Assembly: GCA_016719165.1 (NCBI GenBank)
Contig: JADKAJ010000004.1
Location: forward strand, 310,001-374,000
Length of the DNA: 64,000 nt
Direction: 5' to 3'
DNA from: Chitinophagaceae bacterium
Lineage (GTDB): Bacteria; Bacteroidota; Bacteroidia; Chitinophagales; Chitinophagaceae
In this document: positions 18,757-26,667 of the stretch, piece after piece
Numbering within the stretch: position 1 is the first letter of the stretch
How the letters are laid out: every line of letters begins with the position of its first letter
Program-made: the position numbers and the translations under genes
Notes under the pieces: generated by a model
The model's input: only the letters and a program-made list of their open reading frames with translations
Database searches by the model: none
What the model was told of the DNA's origin: nothing

Positions 18757-20287
18757 TGTAGTAAAACTTTATTTTTTCTACATCTAATTTTAAGTCCTGC
18801 AATTCTGCAATAGCATTATTAAGATTTTCCTCAACTATTTCAGATAGTTCTTTTGATACAAAAAGATTAGTTTTAAGATGATTTAATTTTTCATTTCTAT
18901 GCTTTTCAATTATTGAAACCTGCTTATCAAGCTCATTGATTATTTGTCCAACCTCTGTGTCAAATGCCTTAATCAAACGAATATCAGGTTTTTTAGTTTT
19001 TATTTCTTTTTTGACAACTTTTTCGGTTTCCACTGAACAAGTTGACCAACTACTGTCTGCGACTAATATATCTGTTCCAGCTTTATAGGTTGAATAGTTT
19101 GTGTGGTGGGTGCCTTTTACATCATGAAAAGGTAATGATTGTTTATCTGTTGTAATTTTCTTGAAGTCGCTAATTTTTATCCAGCTATATTGTGGGTAGG
19201 ATGTAAAACCAATAAGTTTATAAAAATCTTTATTGTAAACTTTGTTAACTGTAGCTTCGTATGGTCTTTGGTATTCAGTCTCTTTCTTTACGTCAGCTTT
19301 TAGTTTTATTATTTCATCTTTTGTTCCTTGGATATCAACTGTTAAACTATACCCATAACTACGAATTGAATCGGCAACAATATCTTCAACTTTTTGAATT
19401 TCATTCTCGTCAGCCCAAATACAGTCTTTGATTAAGAAGCAATCCATCAAATCAACCTCTTTTCTATCATTGAGGAAGGCAGATGTTCGGAGTATCCTGA
19501 CAATTTTTCGCCATCTTCTATCAGACACATAAAGCTCTTTTTTGCCATCTGCTAACCCGTCATTTACTTCTTGAATTTTCTTTCGAATTACATCAATTAC
19601 TTGAAACACTTCGCTTGGAATTTTCACTGCATCTATTTCCGTATTCCACTTTTGATATTCCTCATCGGTAATTTTCAATTCAGGTTTCACATTATCAACT
19701 GTCGGCTTTAAATCATCACTTATCATACTATTGAAGTTCCCTTCATCTTCCACACCTGAAATAACTAACCTGATTAGAAACCTATCCCATAGAGCATCAA
19801 CACTGTCACCATGCCCATCAGTTTCTGATGGTAGTTCATTACTTGCAGAAATTAGTCCTTTTAACTTTACTTTGATTTCTTCCTTCCCATTACGAAATAC
19901 TTTTTCATTTAGAACAGTTAGCAAAGTATTTTGAATTGCTGGCCCAGCCTTCCAAATTTCATCAAGGAATACAATTTCAGCATCAGGTAAATAATTTTCT
20001 ACAATTCTTTTATAATTGTCATGCTGCAATTCAGTAACTGAAATTGGCCCAAAAACTTCATCTGGCGTACTGAACCGATTCATTAAGTATTCAAAAGATT
20101 TGGCATCTTTAAAAGCAAATTTTAATCTCCTTGCAATTAAGCTTTTTGCAACTCCAGGCAATCCTAAAAAAAAGATACTTTCTCCTGCAATAGAAGTTAG
20201 TAATGAAAGTCGTATTGCGACTTCTTTTTCAAAAACACCTTCGTTCAATGCTTCTAACAGTTTATTTATTTTTAGTTTTTGACTCAT
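18743..20287 (-). CDS. MoxR-family AAA+ ATPase, RavA-like
   Basis: 514 residues from the ATG at 20287; eight extra codons upstream in frame (MQMKKIRK) are less likely. The AAA+ core is very close in text to E. coli RavA: EGVFEKEVAIRLSLL, Walker A GLPGVAKS (42-49), FEYLMNRFSTPDEVFGP, Walker B EIVFLDEIWKAGPA, and sensor 1 in ISASNELP. The C-terminal part (about 310-514) carries a RavA-like insertion region and a long helical end. MoxR ATPases act as chaperone-like remodellers with a VWA partner, here the overlapping downstream gene. It is in an AT-rich island with signs of transfer. A bacterial-defence role is possible but not shown. Confidence 0.88.
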   Translation of the reverse strand: MSQKLKINKLLEALNEGVFEKEVAIRLSLLTSIAGESIFFLGLPGVAKSLIARRLKFAFKDAKSFEYLMNRFSTPDEVFGPISVTELQHDNYKRIVENYLPDAEIVFLDEIWKAGPAIQNTLLTVLNEKVFRNGKEEIKVKLKGLISASNELPSETDGHGDSVDALWDRFLIRLVISGVEDEGNFNSMISDDLKPTVDNVKPELKITDEEYQKWNTEIDAVKIPSEVFQVIDVIRKKIQEVNDGLADGKKELYVSDRRWRKIVRILRTSAFLNDRKEVDLMDCFLIKDCIWADENEIQKVEDIVADSIRSYGYSLTVDIQGTKDEIIKLKADVKKETEYQRPYEATVNKVYNKDFYKLIGFTSYPQYSWIKISDFKKITTDKQSLPFHDVKGTHHTNYSTYKAGTDILVADSSWSTCSVETEKVVKKEIKTKKPDIRLIKAFDTEVGQIINELDKQVSIIEKHRNEKLNHLKTNLFVSKELSEIVEENLNNAIAELQDLKLDVEKIKFYYNGLE

Positions 20288-20466
20288 CTTTCTAATTTTT
20301 TTCATTTGCAAATGTAATATTTAATCTTCTTCCATACTAAGAATATTAGTAAATTTCTTTTTGTGTTTTTTAATACGTTTTGAATAGATGCTTTGTATTA
20401 GTAGTGAGTTTGAATATTTGGGTTTTGTCATGCCCCAATTTAAATGGAGAGCTCATTTAGGGTGAC

Positions 20467-20682
20467 GCATAACGAGCAGGGCTTGCCGAAGTGGGGGAAA
20501 TAGAATTCCGTCCGCCCGGCTAACTGAAGCTAAATTTATAAATAAAAGTTGATGATTTGCACATAGCTAAATTAATAACGTCCTGCTGGATATGAAGCCA
20601 AATTGAAAAACAAAAAGTTGAAACACGGCTTCCGTCTGCCCCCATTTTGGCAAACCCAATGTTGCCTGCTGGCCTTCGTTAC
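20467..20682. repeat. About 215-bp imperfect inverted repeat, attC-like
   Basis: The left arm (20467-20496) reads GCATAACGAGCAGG then GCTTGCCGAAGTGGGGG. The right arm (20639-20682), read in reverse, gives GTAACGAAGGCCAGCAGG and, after about ten extra bases, GTTTGCCAAAATGGGGG. The arms thus pair at their TAAC ends, AGCAGG blocks and GGGGG blocks, with unpaired extra bases on one side and a 140-base AT-rich centre. AAC at one edge, GTT at the other and bulged bases are the plan of an integron attC site. The right arm contains the stop codon of the AAA+ gene, so the element belongs to that gene's 3' end. The rest of the 20288-20678 spacer holds nothing else I can name. Confidence 0.6.
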
Positions 20683-23036
20683 GGGATGTCGTCACCAGTA
20701 ATTGTTGTCAACGTTTCTTTGTCTAACGAAGCAACGCTTGCAATTCTATTTGCTTGTCTTTCTAAAGATTTTTCAAAAATGTTTCTTACAAATCTACCAT
20801 TACCGAATGATTTATCTCTGTCGCTATATGCTTCGTCAAAAACCGTTTTGAGTTTTAATTTTGCATCGTCTGTCAATTTGTAGTCCAACCTTAAACATTG
20901 GGATTGGAAAATGTCAAATAATTCTTGCGGCGAATAATCAACAAACTCAACGTAACGATTAAAACGAGATTTGAAACCCGGGTTTGTTTCAATGAACGTA
21001 TTCATTTCATTTGTGTAACCAGCAACCACTACAATTAATTTATCTCTGTCGTCCTCCATTCTTTTTATAAGTGTTGCAATAGCTTCTTTGCCAAAATCAT
21101 TTTGGGTTTCACCTGCAATTGAATATGCTTCGTCAATAAATAAAACGCCATTAATAGCAGAATCTACTGTCTTGTTTACTTTAATTGCGGTCTGTCCAAC
21201 ATATTCAGCAATCAATCCTGAACGGTCAGTTTCTACAAGCTGCCCTTGTGTTAAAATGCCTAAGGCTTTGTAAATTTTTGCGACAATTCTTGCAACTGTC
21301 GTTTTGCCCGTTCCTGGGTTTCCTGTAAAGACGATATGATATGAAATACTGGAAGATTTTAAGCCGGATGCTTCTCTTGCTTTTTGAACTTTAATAAAGT
21401 TGATTAGAGTTTTAATCTCTTGTTTAACGCCGTCTAACCCGATTAAAGAGTCTAATTCCTTCATAATGTCTTCTATAGATTCATTTGAATTTGAAACTAT
21501 TAAAGACTTGTTTACTTGTTCAGGTATTGGATTATGCGTTACTTGGTAAATTTCCTTTAACCTTCTTTCTTCATCCTTGCTAATATGATTGTCAGCTTTT
21601 GCAATAATATTTGCAAACCGATAAAGCATTGCAACATATTCGTCAAAGAAAGGATGGTCAACTACTTTTAATGCCTGTGGTAATGCAAATTTACCTTGAA
21701 GTTTTGTTCGTGATGAAACTTCATTGTTTTCTAAATGTGAAATGTCAATTTTTAAAGGGTTGTCGTTGTTACCGATGCCGATAATGACATCAGCAACACC
21801 TTTGTATAAACCTTTAGAATGAGAAAGTGCTACAGTTTCATATTCAGATTCTAAAAAATTAGCTTCGCTATTGCCAAATATTTGGTTCGTAGCTAAAATC
21901 AATCCGCTTGTTTCTAATTCGTCATTATCATAATTACCATCATTTAATGCCTTTGCAACTTGACAAAGGTCATAAGTAACACAATACGAAATAAATGTTG
22001 GCATCTCGTCTAAGATGTTCTGTAATTTTTCTATTAGTATTGTATCCCTTGAAAGTTTTTTAGTTATGCTTTTCAATTCTGATGCAAAGTCCACAAGAAG
22101 ATTATAATACTGCTCAGTAAATTCGTAATTCTCAGTAGTTACGCTTGGATTATATGAATAAGCAGTTGAAGCAGAACTGGATTTTACTATTTTTTGAAAA
22201 TTGTTGGCAAAATTTTCAGAAATTTCATAGTTGCTAATGTGATATACTGTGTCTATTCCATTTGAGTTTGAAAACTCAAAAAGTCCATATCTTACAACAG
22301 GTGTCTGAAAGTTTCCTTTGAACCGCATGTCTGGGCTGCCGTCTTTGTTCACTCTTTCCCAAACGCTATCTATAATTTTTGAATCAGAAGGAATTGAAAT
22401 TTTCGGCTCAATGAATCGTTGTTGTCTAAAGTTAAACGACAGTTCTTTTATGTCGGTTAATAATATGTCGCCACTGTTTGTAAACTGCAATAAAAAACTT
22501 GGATAAAGAAATAGGTCTGGGCCGTTTAAGTTTTTTAAATAGAGAGCTTTAAATTTTGAATTAATAACATCAATATTGGTCGTTGAAAAGTTAACTTCTT
22601 TTCTGTCAACATGATTACTTGCGGAAGATTTTGTTTCAGTATTTTGTTTAACTGATACAACATTCCAGATTTTATTACTTCTGCTAACTTGTTCAAATAG
22701 GGTGATTAAATTTTTATACTGGGTTTCATCTATGTCCGTATGTAAGCTGTCAATGTTTACGGTTAATTGGTTCAGTAGGTCTTGTTGTTTATTAAGTTCC
22801 GCTCTTGTTTCTTCTATTTCAATGCCTATGTTGTCAACGGTTTCTTTTTTTGTAAACAGTTTGTTTAAAAAGCCTGATTGCTTTTTGAAATATGTATTCT
22901 CTAATGTTGTAAGGCTGGTTTGAAGAATAGCTATGCTATCTGTCAAAGCTTTCCTTTTACTAATTGTTTCTCTGATTTGCTGTTGTGTCTGTAGAATGTT
23001 ATTTGGTTCTGCAGTTATCTGTGAGTTGTTGGTCAT
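20679..23036 (-). CDS. TerB-like plus CbbX/SpoVK-type AAA+ ATPase
   Basis: 785 residues. Order: N-terminal coiled coil (about 15-105); an unrecognised beta-rich domain (about 150-280) with the motif W-E-R-V-N-K-D-G-S-P-D-M-R-F near 235 and VVRYGLFEF; a helical part; a TerB-like segment (about 455-520, FFDEYVAMLYRFANIIAKAD then ISKDEERRLKE); and a C-terminal AAA+ module of the CbbX/EccA type with Walker A GNPGTGKTT (572-580), LFIDEAYSIAG (632-642) and the SRFNRYVEF arginine region. It should be a cytoplasmic ATP-driven remodeller. It shares the AT-rich composition of the RavA/ViaA pair 390 bases downstream and ends inside an attC-like element. Function unknown; TerB/AAA combinations occur in stress and phage-defence islands. 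Confidence 0.82.
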   Translation of the reverse strand: MTNNSQITAEPNNILQTQQQIRETISKRKALTDSIAILQTSLTTLENTYFKKQSGFLNKLFTKKETVDNIGIEIEETRAELNKQQDLLNQLTVNIDSLHTDIDETQYKNLITLFEQVSRSNKIWNVVSVKQNTETKSSASNHVDRKEVNFSTTNIDVINSKFKALYLKNLNGPDLFLYPSFLLQFTNSGDILLTDIKELSFNFRQQRFIEPKISIPSDSKIIDSVWERVNKDGSPDMRFKGNFQTPVVRYGLFEFSNSNGIDTVYHISNYEISENFANNFQKIVKSSSASTAYSYNPSVTTENYEFTEQYYNLLVDFASELKSITKKLSRDTILIEKLQNILDEMPTFISYCVTYDLCQVAKALNDGNYDNDELETSGLILATNQIFGNSEANFLESEYETVALSHSKGLYKGVADVIIGIGNNDNPLKIDISHLENNEVSSRTKLQGKFALPQALKVVDHPFFDEYVAMLYRFANIIAKADNHISKDEERRLKEIYQVTHNPIPEQVNKSLIVSNSNESIEDIMKELDSLIGLDGVKQEIKTLINFIKVQKAREASGLKSSSISYHIVFTGNPGTGKTTVARIVAKIYKALGILTQGQLVETDRSGLIAEYVGQTAIKVNKTVDSAINGVLFIDEAYSIAGETQNDFGKEAIATLIKRMEDDRDKLIVVVAGYTNEMNTFIETNPGFKSRFNRYVEFVDYSPQELFDIFQSQCLRLDYKLTDDAKLKLKTVFDEAYSDRDKSFGNGRFVRNIFEKSLERQANRIASVASLDKETLTTITGDDIP

Positions 23037-23126
23037 ACTGTCAAATGTAGCAAAAGGGTAAAATATTTTATGTGAATTTAAAATTTCTTGTCAAGCTCTG
23101 CAAAGCATTAGGGTATGTCCGATAGG

Positions 23127-23205
23127 CTTGCTGGCAACATATAAGTACACGTAGTAGCTGGTATAGAATTCTATTGAAAATCAATCAGTAGTTATGCCAG
23201 CAACA
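23127..23205. repeat. Short inverted repeat at the island edge
   Basis: CTTGCTGGCAACAT (23127-23140) and ATGCCAGCAACA (23194-23205) are inverted copies with one bulge, about 54 bases apart, in the spacer between the AAA+ gene and the beta-barrel gene. It may be the 3' end of the beta-barrel transcript or a border of the AT-rich island. No T-run follows. Confidence 0.35.
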
Positions 23206-23211
23206 ATAATA

Positions 23212-23883
23212 TTATTCCCTGTTCCTTGTATCTATCACAATCTTTTTGTTGTTAAAGTACTTGCCAACAGAAAGTCCAAATACTTTGTGCTTGATAGAAG
23301 GGCCGCCGTCACGGTTGCTCAGGTTGGCGGGGCTATGGGTAAACTGGGCAAAGATGAGAAAGCCATTGGCTGTTTCATAACCGAGTTGTGCCAGCAGGTT
23401 GGCAGAGTAGCGGCCATACTCACCCGGCCCGAATTTCATGGTCCGGCTCACACTGCCCCCGGAAATCAAATTGAATTTTTCTTTAGCTGATAACATAAAG
23501 TCAAGCGAAGGACCTGCTTTAATAAAAATATGATTGGGTTTGGGGCTCAGGTCAAATTGTAACAACGCAGCAATTTCGAAACTGTGAAACCGGGTGCTGT
23601 TGTCTGTTGCATTTATATCCGGCAATGAATTATACAAGTTGTAGGTAACATCATATCCCTTCATACTATAGTAGGCAGCAGGGGCAAAATACAGGAAGCC
23701 ATCAAAAGGAACTTTCATCGCCACACCGGCATTAAAACCATATTTCATTTTGGTATCCTGCTTCTGATTCAGAATAGAATAATTAGCCGTGCTGGCCTGT
23801 GGCCCGGCAAAGATGGCTACCTGGTTCTGGCTGGCAGCAGTTAAACTCAGCAAAAGGGTAAGGGCGGATACAATACGTTTCAT
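23212..23883 (-). CDS. Outer-membrane beta-barrel protein (porin-like, PorT type)
   Basis: 223 residues with a signal peptide (cleavage near LTAASQ, about 18). The rest alternates short hydrophobic strands and polar turns (VAIFAGPQASTANYS, YGFNAGVAMKVPF, FLYFAPAAYYSMKG, IFIKAGPSLDFML, FLIFAQFTHSPAN) and ends in a strand (VFGLSVGKYF), the plan of an eight-stranded outer-membrane barrel of Bacteroidota. Small barrels of this type are annotated as porin family or outer membrane beta-barrel proteins without known substrate. It lies just outside the AT-rich island and its composition matches the rest of the window. Confidence 0.8.
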   Translation of the reverse strand: MKRIVSALTLLLSLTAASQNQVAIFAGPQASTANYSILNQKQDTKMKYGFNAGVAMKVPFDGFLYFAPAAYYSMKGYDVTYNLYNSLPDINATDNSTRFHSFEIAALLQFDLSPKPNHIFIKAGPSLDFMLSAKEKFNLISGGSVSRTMKFGPGEYGRYSANLLAQLGYETANGFLIFAQFTHSPANLSNRDGGPSIKHKVFGLSVGKYFNNKKIVIDTRNRE

Positions 23884-24043
23884 TTTTGAATTTTACTTTT
23901 CAAAATCAGTTTGTTATAAGCTTTTCGGTAAGGATTGCACCGCTGTCCGCAACGGCAACGGCTGGATAGGGCGGCTAAAATAACTATTAAATCCGGGGAA
24001 TGCAAGTGAGAGGGGTTTTCGGTAGTGTCTCCGTTTGAAAAGT

Positions 24044-24168
24044 CTTGTCAGCCTGTCCCGATAGCTATCGGGATAGTCGAAGATGTCAGCCTGAGCTTGT
24101 CGAAGATGTCAGCCTGAGCTTGTCGAAGGCGATTCTGAAGCCGGTTTCGGCAAGCTCAACCTGACAGT
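24044..24168. repeat. Tandem and inverted copies of a TGAGCTTGTCGAAG element
   Basis: Two direct copies of GTCAGCCTGAGCTTGTCGAA (24085 and 24108), a related copy at 24044 containing the palindrome CCCGATAGCTATCGGG, and an inverted copy at 24147-24168. I recall this motif as frequent between genes in Bacteroidota genomes. The rest of the 323-base spacer 23884-24206 shows nothing else. Confidence 0.7.
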
Positions 24169-24206
24169 ACGTTTTCCCGGAGCTAACGCAGATCAGCGGA
24201 AAAGAA

Positions 24207-24752
24207 TTAATATTTCTTCGCCGGGTCTTTCACATCCGTAGTACTGTTGTATAGCTGTGAATCTCCCTTTGGTATCGACAGGTTCTTCCAGCTTTTATTT
24301 TTAATGATCTTGGCCAGGAAGATGATCTGGCCCACATGATAAGGATAGTGTGCCAGTTGCCGGTTGATGGCATCAATAACTGTTAGTGGTTCTTTCCGGA
24401 TCGTTACGGTTTTTTTCAGGTCTTTCTTTTTCAATGCTTCAACAGCAGTAAAGAAACAAGCCCATCCTTTTTCCCATAATTCCAGCAACTGCTGTTTATT
24501 GTATGTATGCACTTCAAATTCATCATCCCGCTGCCGCCATTCTTTTTCACCATCCTCTGTTAAGAAATTGGTCCAGCGGCTCAGCATATTGCCCGCCATA
24601 TGCTGTATGATGACAGCAATACTGTTCGATTCATCATTCGGCTGGTAATGAAAATCCCATTCATTCAGCTGTTCAAATGTTTTATCGCCGAGGTCTTTAT
24701 AATACTTCAGGCGACGGATCGCTGTTTGCAAAAATTCTTTTCCAGTACTCAT
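24207..24752 (-). CDS. DUF1572 family protein (DinB-like fold)
   Basis: 181 residues with no signal peptide. The pattern is that of the DUF1572 branch of the DinB/YfiT four-helix superfamily: an N-terminal helix TAIRRLKYYKDLGDKT, then SNSIAVIIQHMAGNMLSRWTNF with the first metal-type His, a helix with ELWEKGW, and the C-terminal AHYPYHVGQIIFLAK segment with paired histidines. Related proteins bind a metal and may act as thiol-dependent transferases, but no substrate is known for this branch. It is preceded by heptad repeats in the spacer to the gamma-glutamyltransferase gene on the same strand. Confidence 0.88.
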   Translation of the reverse strand: MSTGKEFLQTAIRRLKYYKDLGDKTFEQLNEWDFHYQPNDESNSIAVIIQHMAGNMLSRWTNFLTEDGEKEWRQRDDEFEVHTYNKQQLLELWEKGWACFFTAVEALKKKDLKKTVTIRKEPLTVIDAINRQLAHYPYHVGQIIFLAKIIKNKSWKNLSIPKGDSQLYNSTTDVKDPAKKY

Positions 24753-24770
24753 AACATATTAAATTAACTT

Positions 24771-24826
24771 CAAACTTCAAACTTCAAACCTCAAACTTCA
24801 AACCTCAAACCTCAAACCTCAAACTC
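24771..24826 (-). repeat. Heptad tandem repeat (CAAACTT/CAAACCT)x8 before the DUF1572 gene
   Basis: Eight consecutive 7-base units on the plus strand: CAAACTT or CAAACCT, the last CAAACTC. They fill the 79-base spacer between the ggt stop and the DUF1572 start, ending 18 bases before that ATG. Units differ only at position 6, apart from the last. Confidence 0.9.
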
Positions 24827-24831
24827 TACAC

Positions 24832-26556
24832 TCACCATCCTTCCGCCGCATCATCCCCCCGGTTATCAGCAACGGCCTCAAATTTACCATTGGGCAATAC
24901 CATTATTATTTCTGTTCGCCCGATACCACTTCGTTCTTTGCTGAAACTATAACCCATTTTTTGCAGTGCTTCCTTTACAGCCAGCGGAAATCCTTTTTCA
25001 ATCATGATCTCATCCGGCAGCCACTGGTGGTGAAATTTTGGTTTGTATACTGCCTCTTCCGCACTCATATTGAATTCAAGAATATTGACCAGTGTCTGAA
25101 AGATCTGCGTGGGAATGGTTGTGCCACCGGGAGTACCTACCACGATATAAGGCTTATCATCTTTTAATACCAGTGTAGGTGTCATGGAGCTGAGCATTCT
25201 TTTACCGGGTTTGATCGCATTGGCTTCGCCGCCAATAGCACCATACATATTGGGCACACCGGGTTTGATACTGAAATCATCCATCTCGTCATTCATAAAA
25301 AAACCGGCACCGCCCACTACAGTCCGGCTGCCATATGAATTATTGAGAGTGGTGGTTACTGCTACTGCATTCCCTTCTTTATCAATCACACTCAGGTGCG
25401 TAGTTTCTTCACTTTCTGTTCTTAACACAGTGCCGGGTTGTACCATTACACTTGGCGTTGCTTTTGCCGGATCATAGTTTTTCATTCTTTCCTGCAAATA
25501 CACTTCGTTGGTAAGCATATCCACCGGCACTTTGTAATGATCTGCATCGCCCATGTATTCACCCCGGTCTGCAAAAGCTCTTCTTTCCACTTCGGTCATT
25601 AACTGAACCGCCTGCAGGGAATGAAAACCCATGGCAGCAATATTTCTCTCTTCGATCATTTTCATCATCTGGTGTATCAGCACTCCGCCACTGCTGGGCA
25701 TGGGCATGCTTACTATTTTGTATCCTTTGTATAGAAAGGAGTGAGGTGTTCTGAACTTTGCCTGGTAGTTTTTTAAGTCTTCTAAACTAATGATACCATT
25801 ACCCCTTTTCATTTCTTCTACGATCAGCCTGGCGGTTTCACCTTCATAAAAACCCGCAGCGCCTTTTTGCTGCATTCTTTTTAACGTATTGGCAAGATCG
25901 GTTTGCAGCAGGGTATCGCCCTGTTTCCACGGCGTATTTTTTACAAATACCGGTGTTACTGTATTGTATTTTTTTAGGTCGTTCTGTAAGTAGTTAAGTG
26001 ACCTGGCTTCTGATGCAGAAATAGTAAATCCTTTTTCTGCTAATTCAATAGCGGGTTGTATCAGTTTTTCAAATGCCAGTTTACCATATTTATGCGATGC
26101 GAAAAGGCCGGATACTGTTCCGGGTACGCCGGATGAAAGATGCCCCAACTGGCTTTTATCAGTATTGGCTTTTCCATCAGTTTCCACATACATATCCCGG
26201 TGAGCCTGTCCCGGTGCTTTTTCCCGGTAATCCAATGCCACTGTTTCTCCGTTGCTCAATCTTGCCACCATAAAACCTCCGCCACCCAGGTTACCGGCAT
26301 TGGGATATACAACAGCGAGTGCCAGTTGTGTAGCAATAGCTGCATCTACGGCATTACCGCCCATTTTCAAGATCTCCACACCCACTTTACTGGCGAGTGG
26401 ATGAGCTGATACTACAGCCCCGTTTTCAGCCACTACTTTTTTTACACCGGAATAATTATAGGCATTGATGGCAGGAGCCGCTGTATTCTTTTGTGCAGGC
26501 TTGCAGGCCGCCAATATCAACAACAGGAATAAAAACGCAGTAATTTTTTTTTGCAT
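24832..26556 (-). CDS. ggt: Gamma-glutamyltransferase, lipoprotein
   Basis: 574 residues from the ATG at 26556, which gives MQKKITAFLFLLLILAAC, a lipoprotein signal with Cys at 18. An in-frame extension upstream to 26613 lacks this. The enzyme cleaves the gamma-glutamyl bond of glutathione and related peptides and self-cleaves into two subunits. Visible motifs are GGNAVDAAIATQLALAVV, NLGGGGFM and LDYREKAP; the Thr of the TTHLSVIDKEGNAV segment is the expected nucleophile that starts the small subunit; later come GSRTVVGGAGFFMNDEMDDF and RMLSSMTPTLVL, where the SSMTP serines bind substrate. It is divergent from the M14 peptidase gene. Confidence 0.95.
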   Translation of the reverse strand: MQKKITAFLFLLLILAACKPAQKNTAAPAINAYNYSGVKKVVAENGAVVSAHPLASKVGVEILKMGGNAVDAAIATQLALAVVYPNAGNLGGGGFMVARLSNGETVALDYREKAPGQAHRDMYVETDGKANTDKSQLGHLSSGVPGTVSGLFASHKYGKLAFEKLIQPAIELAEKGFTISASEARSLNYLQNDLKKYNTVTPVFVKNTPWKQGDTLLQTDLANTLKRMQQKGAAGFYEGETARLIVEEMKRGNGIISLEDLKNYQAKFRTPHSFLYKGYKIVSMPMPSSGGVLIHQMMKMIEERNIAAMGFHSLQAVQLMTEVERRAFADRGEYMGDADHYKVPVDMLTNEVYLQERMKNYDPAKATPSVMVQPGTVLRTESEETTHLSVIDKEGNAVAVTTTLNNSYGSRTVVGGAGFFMNDEMDDFSIKPGVPNMYGAIGGEANAIKPGKRMLSSMTPTLVLKDDKPYIVVGTPGGTTIPTQIFQTLVNILEFNMSAEEAVYKPKFHHQWLPDEIMIEKGFPLAVKEALQKMGYSFSKERSGIGRTEIIMVLPNGKFEAVADNRGDDAAEGW

Positions 26557-26667
26557 GTGGCAGATTTTAAAGTAAATAAAGCTACATAAACCGGTGCATT
26601 TAACTTCAATCAAAATTTGCGGTAATTAAAGCTGCCTTTGTTAACTTGCTGCACTAAAAATTCAACT

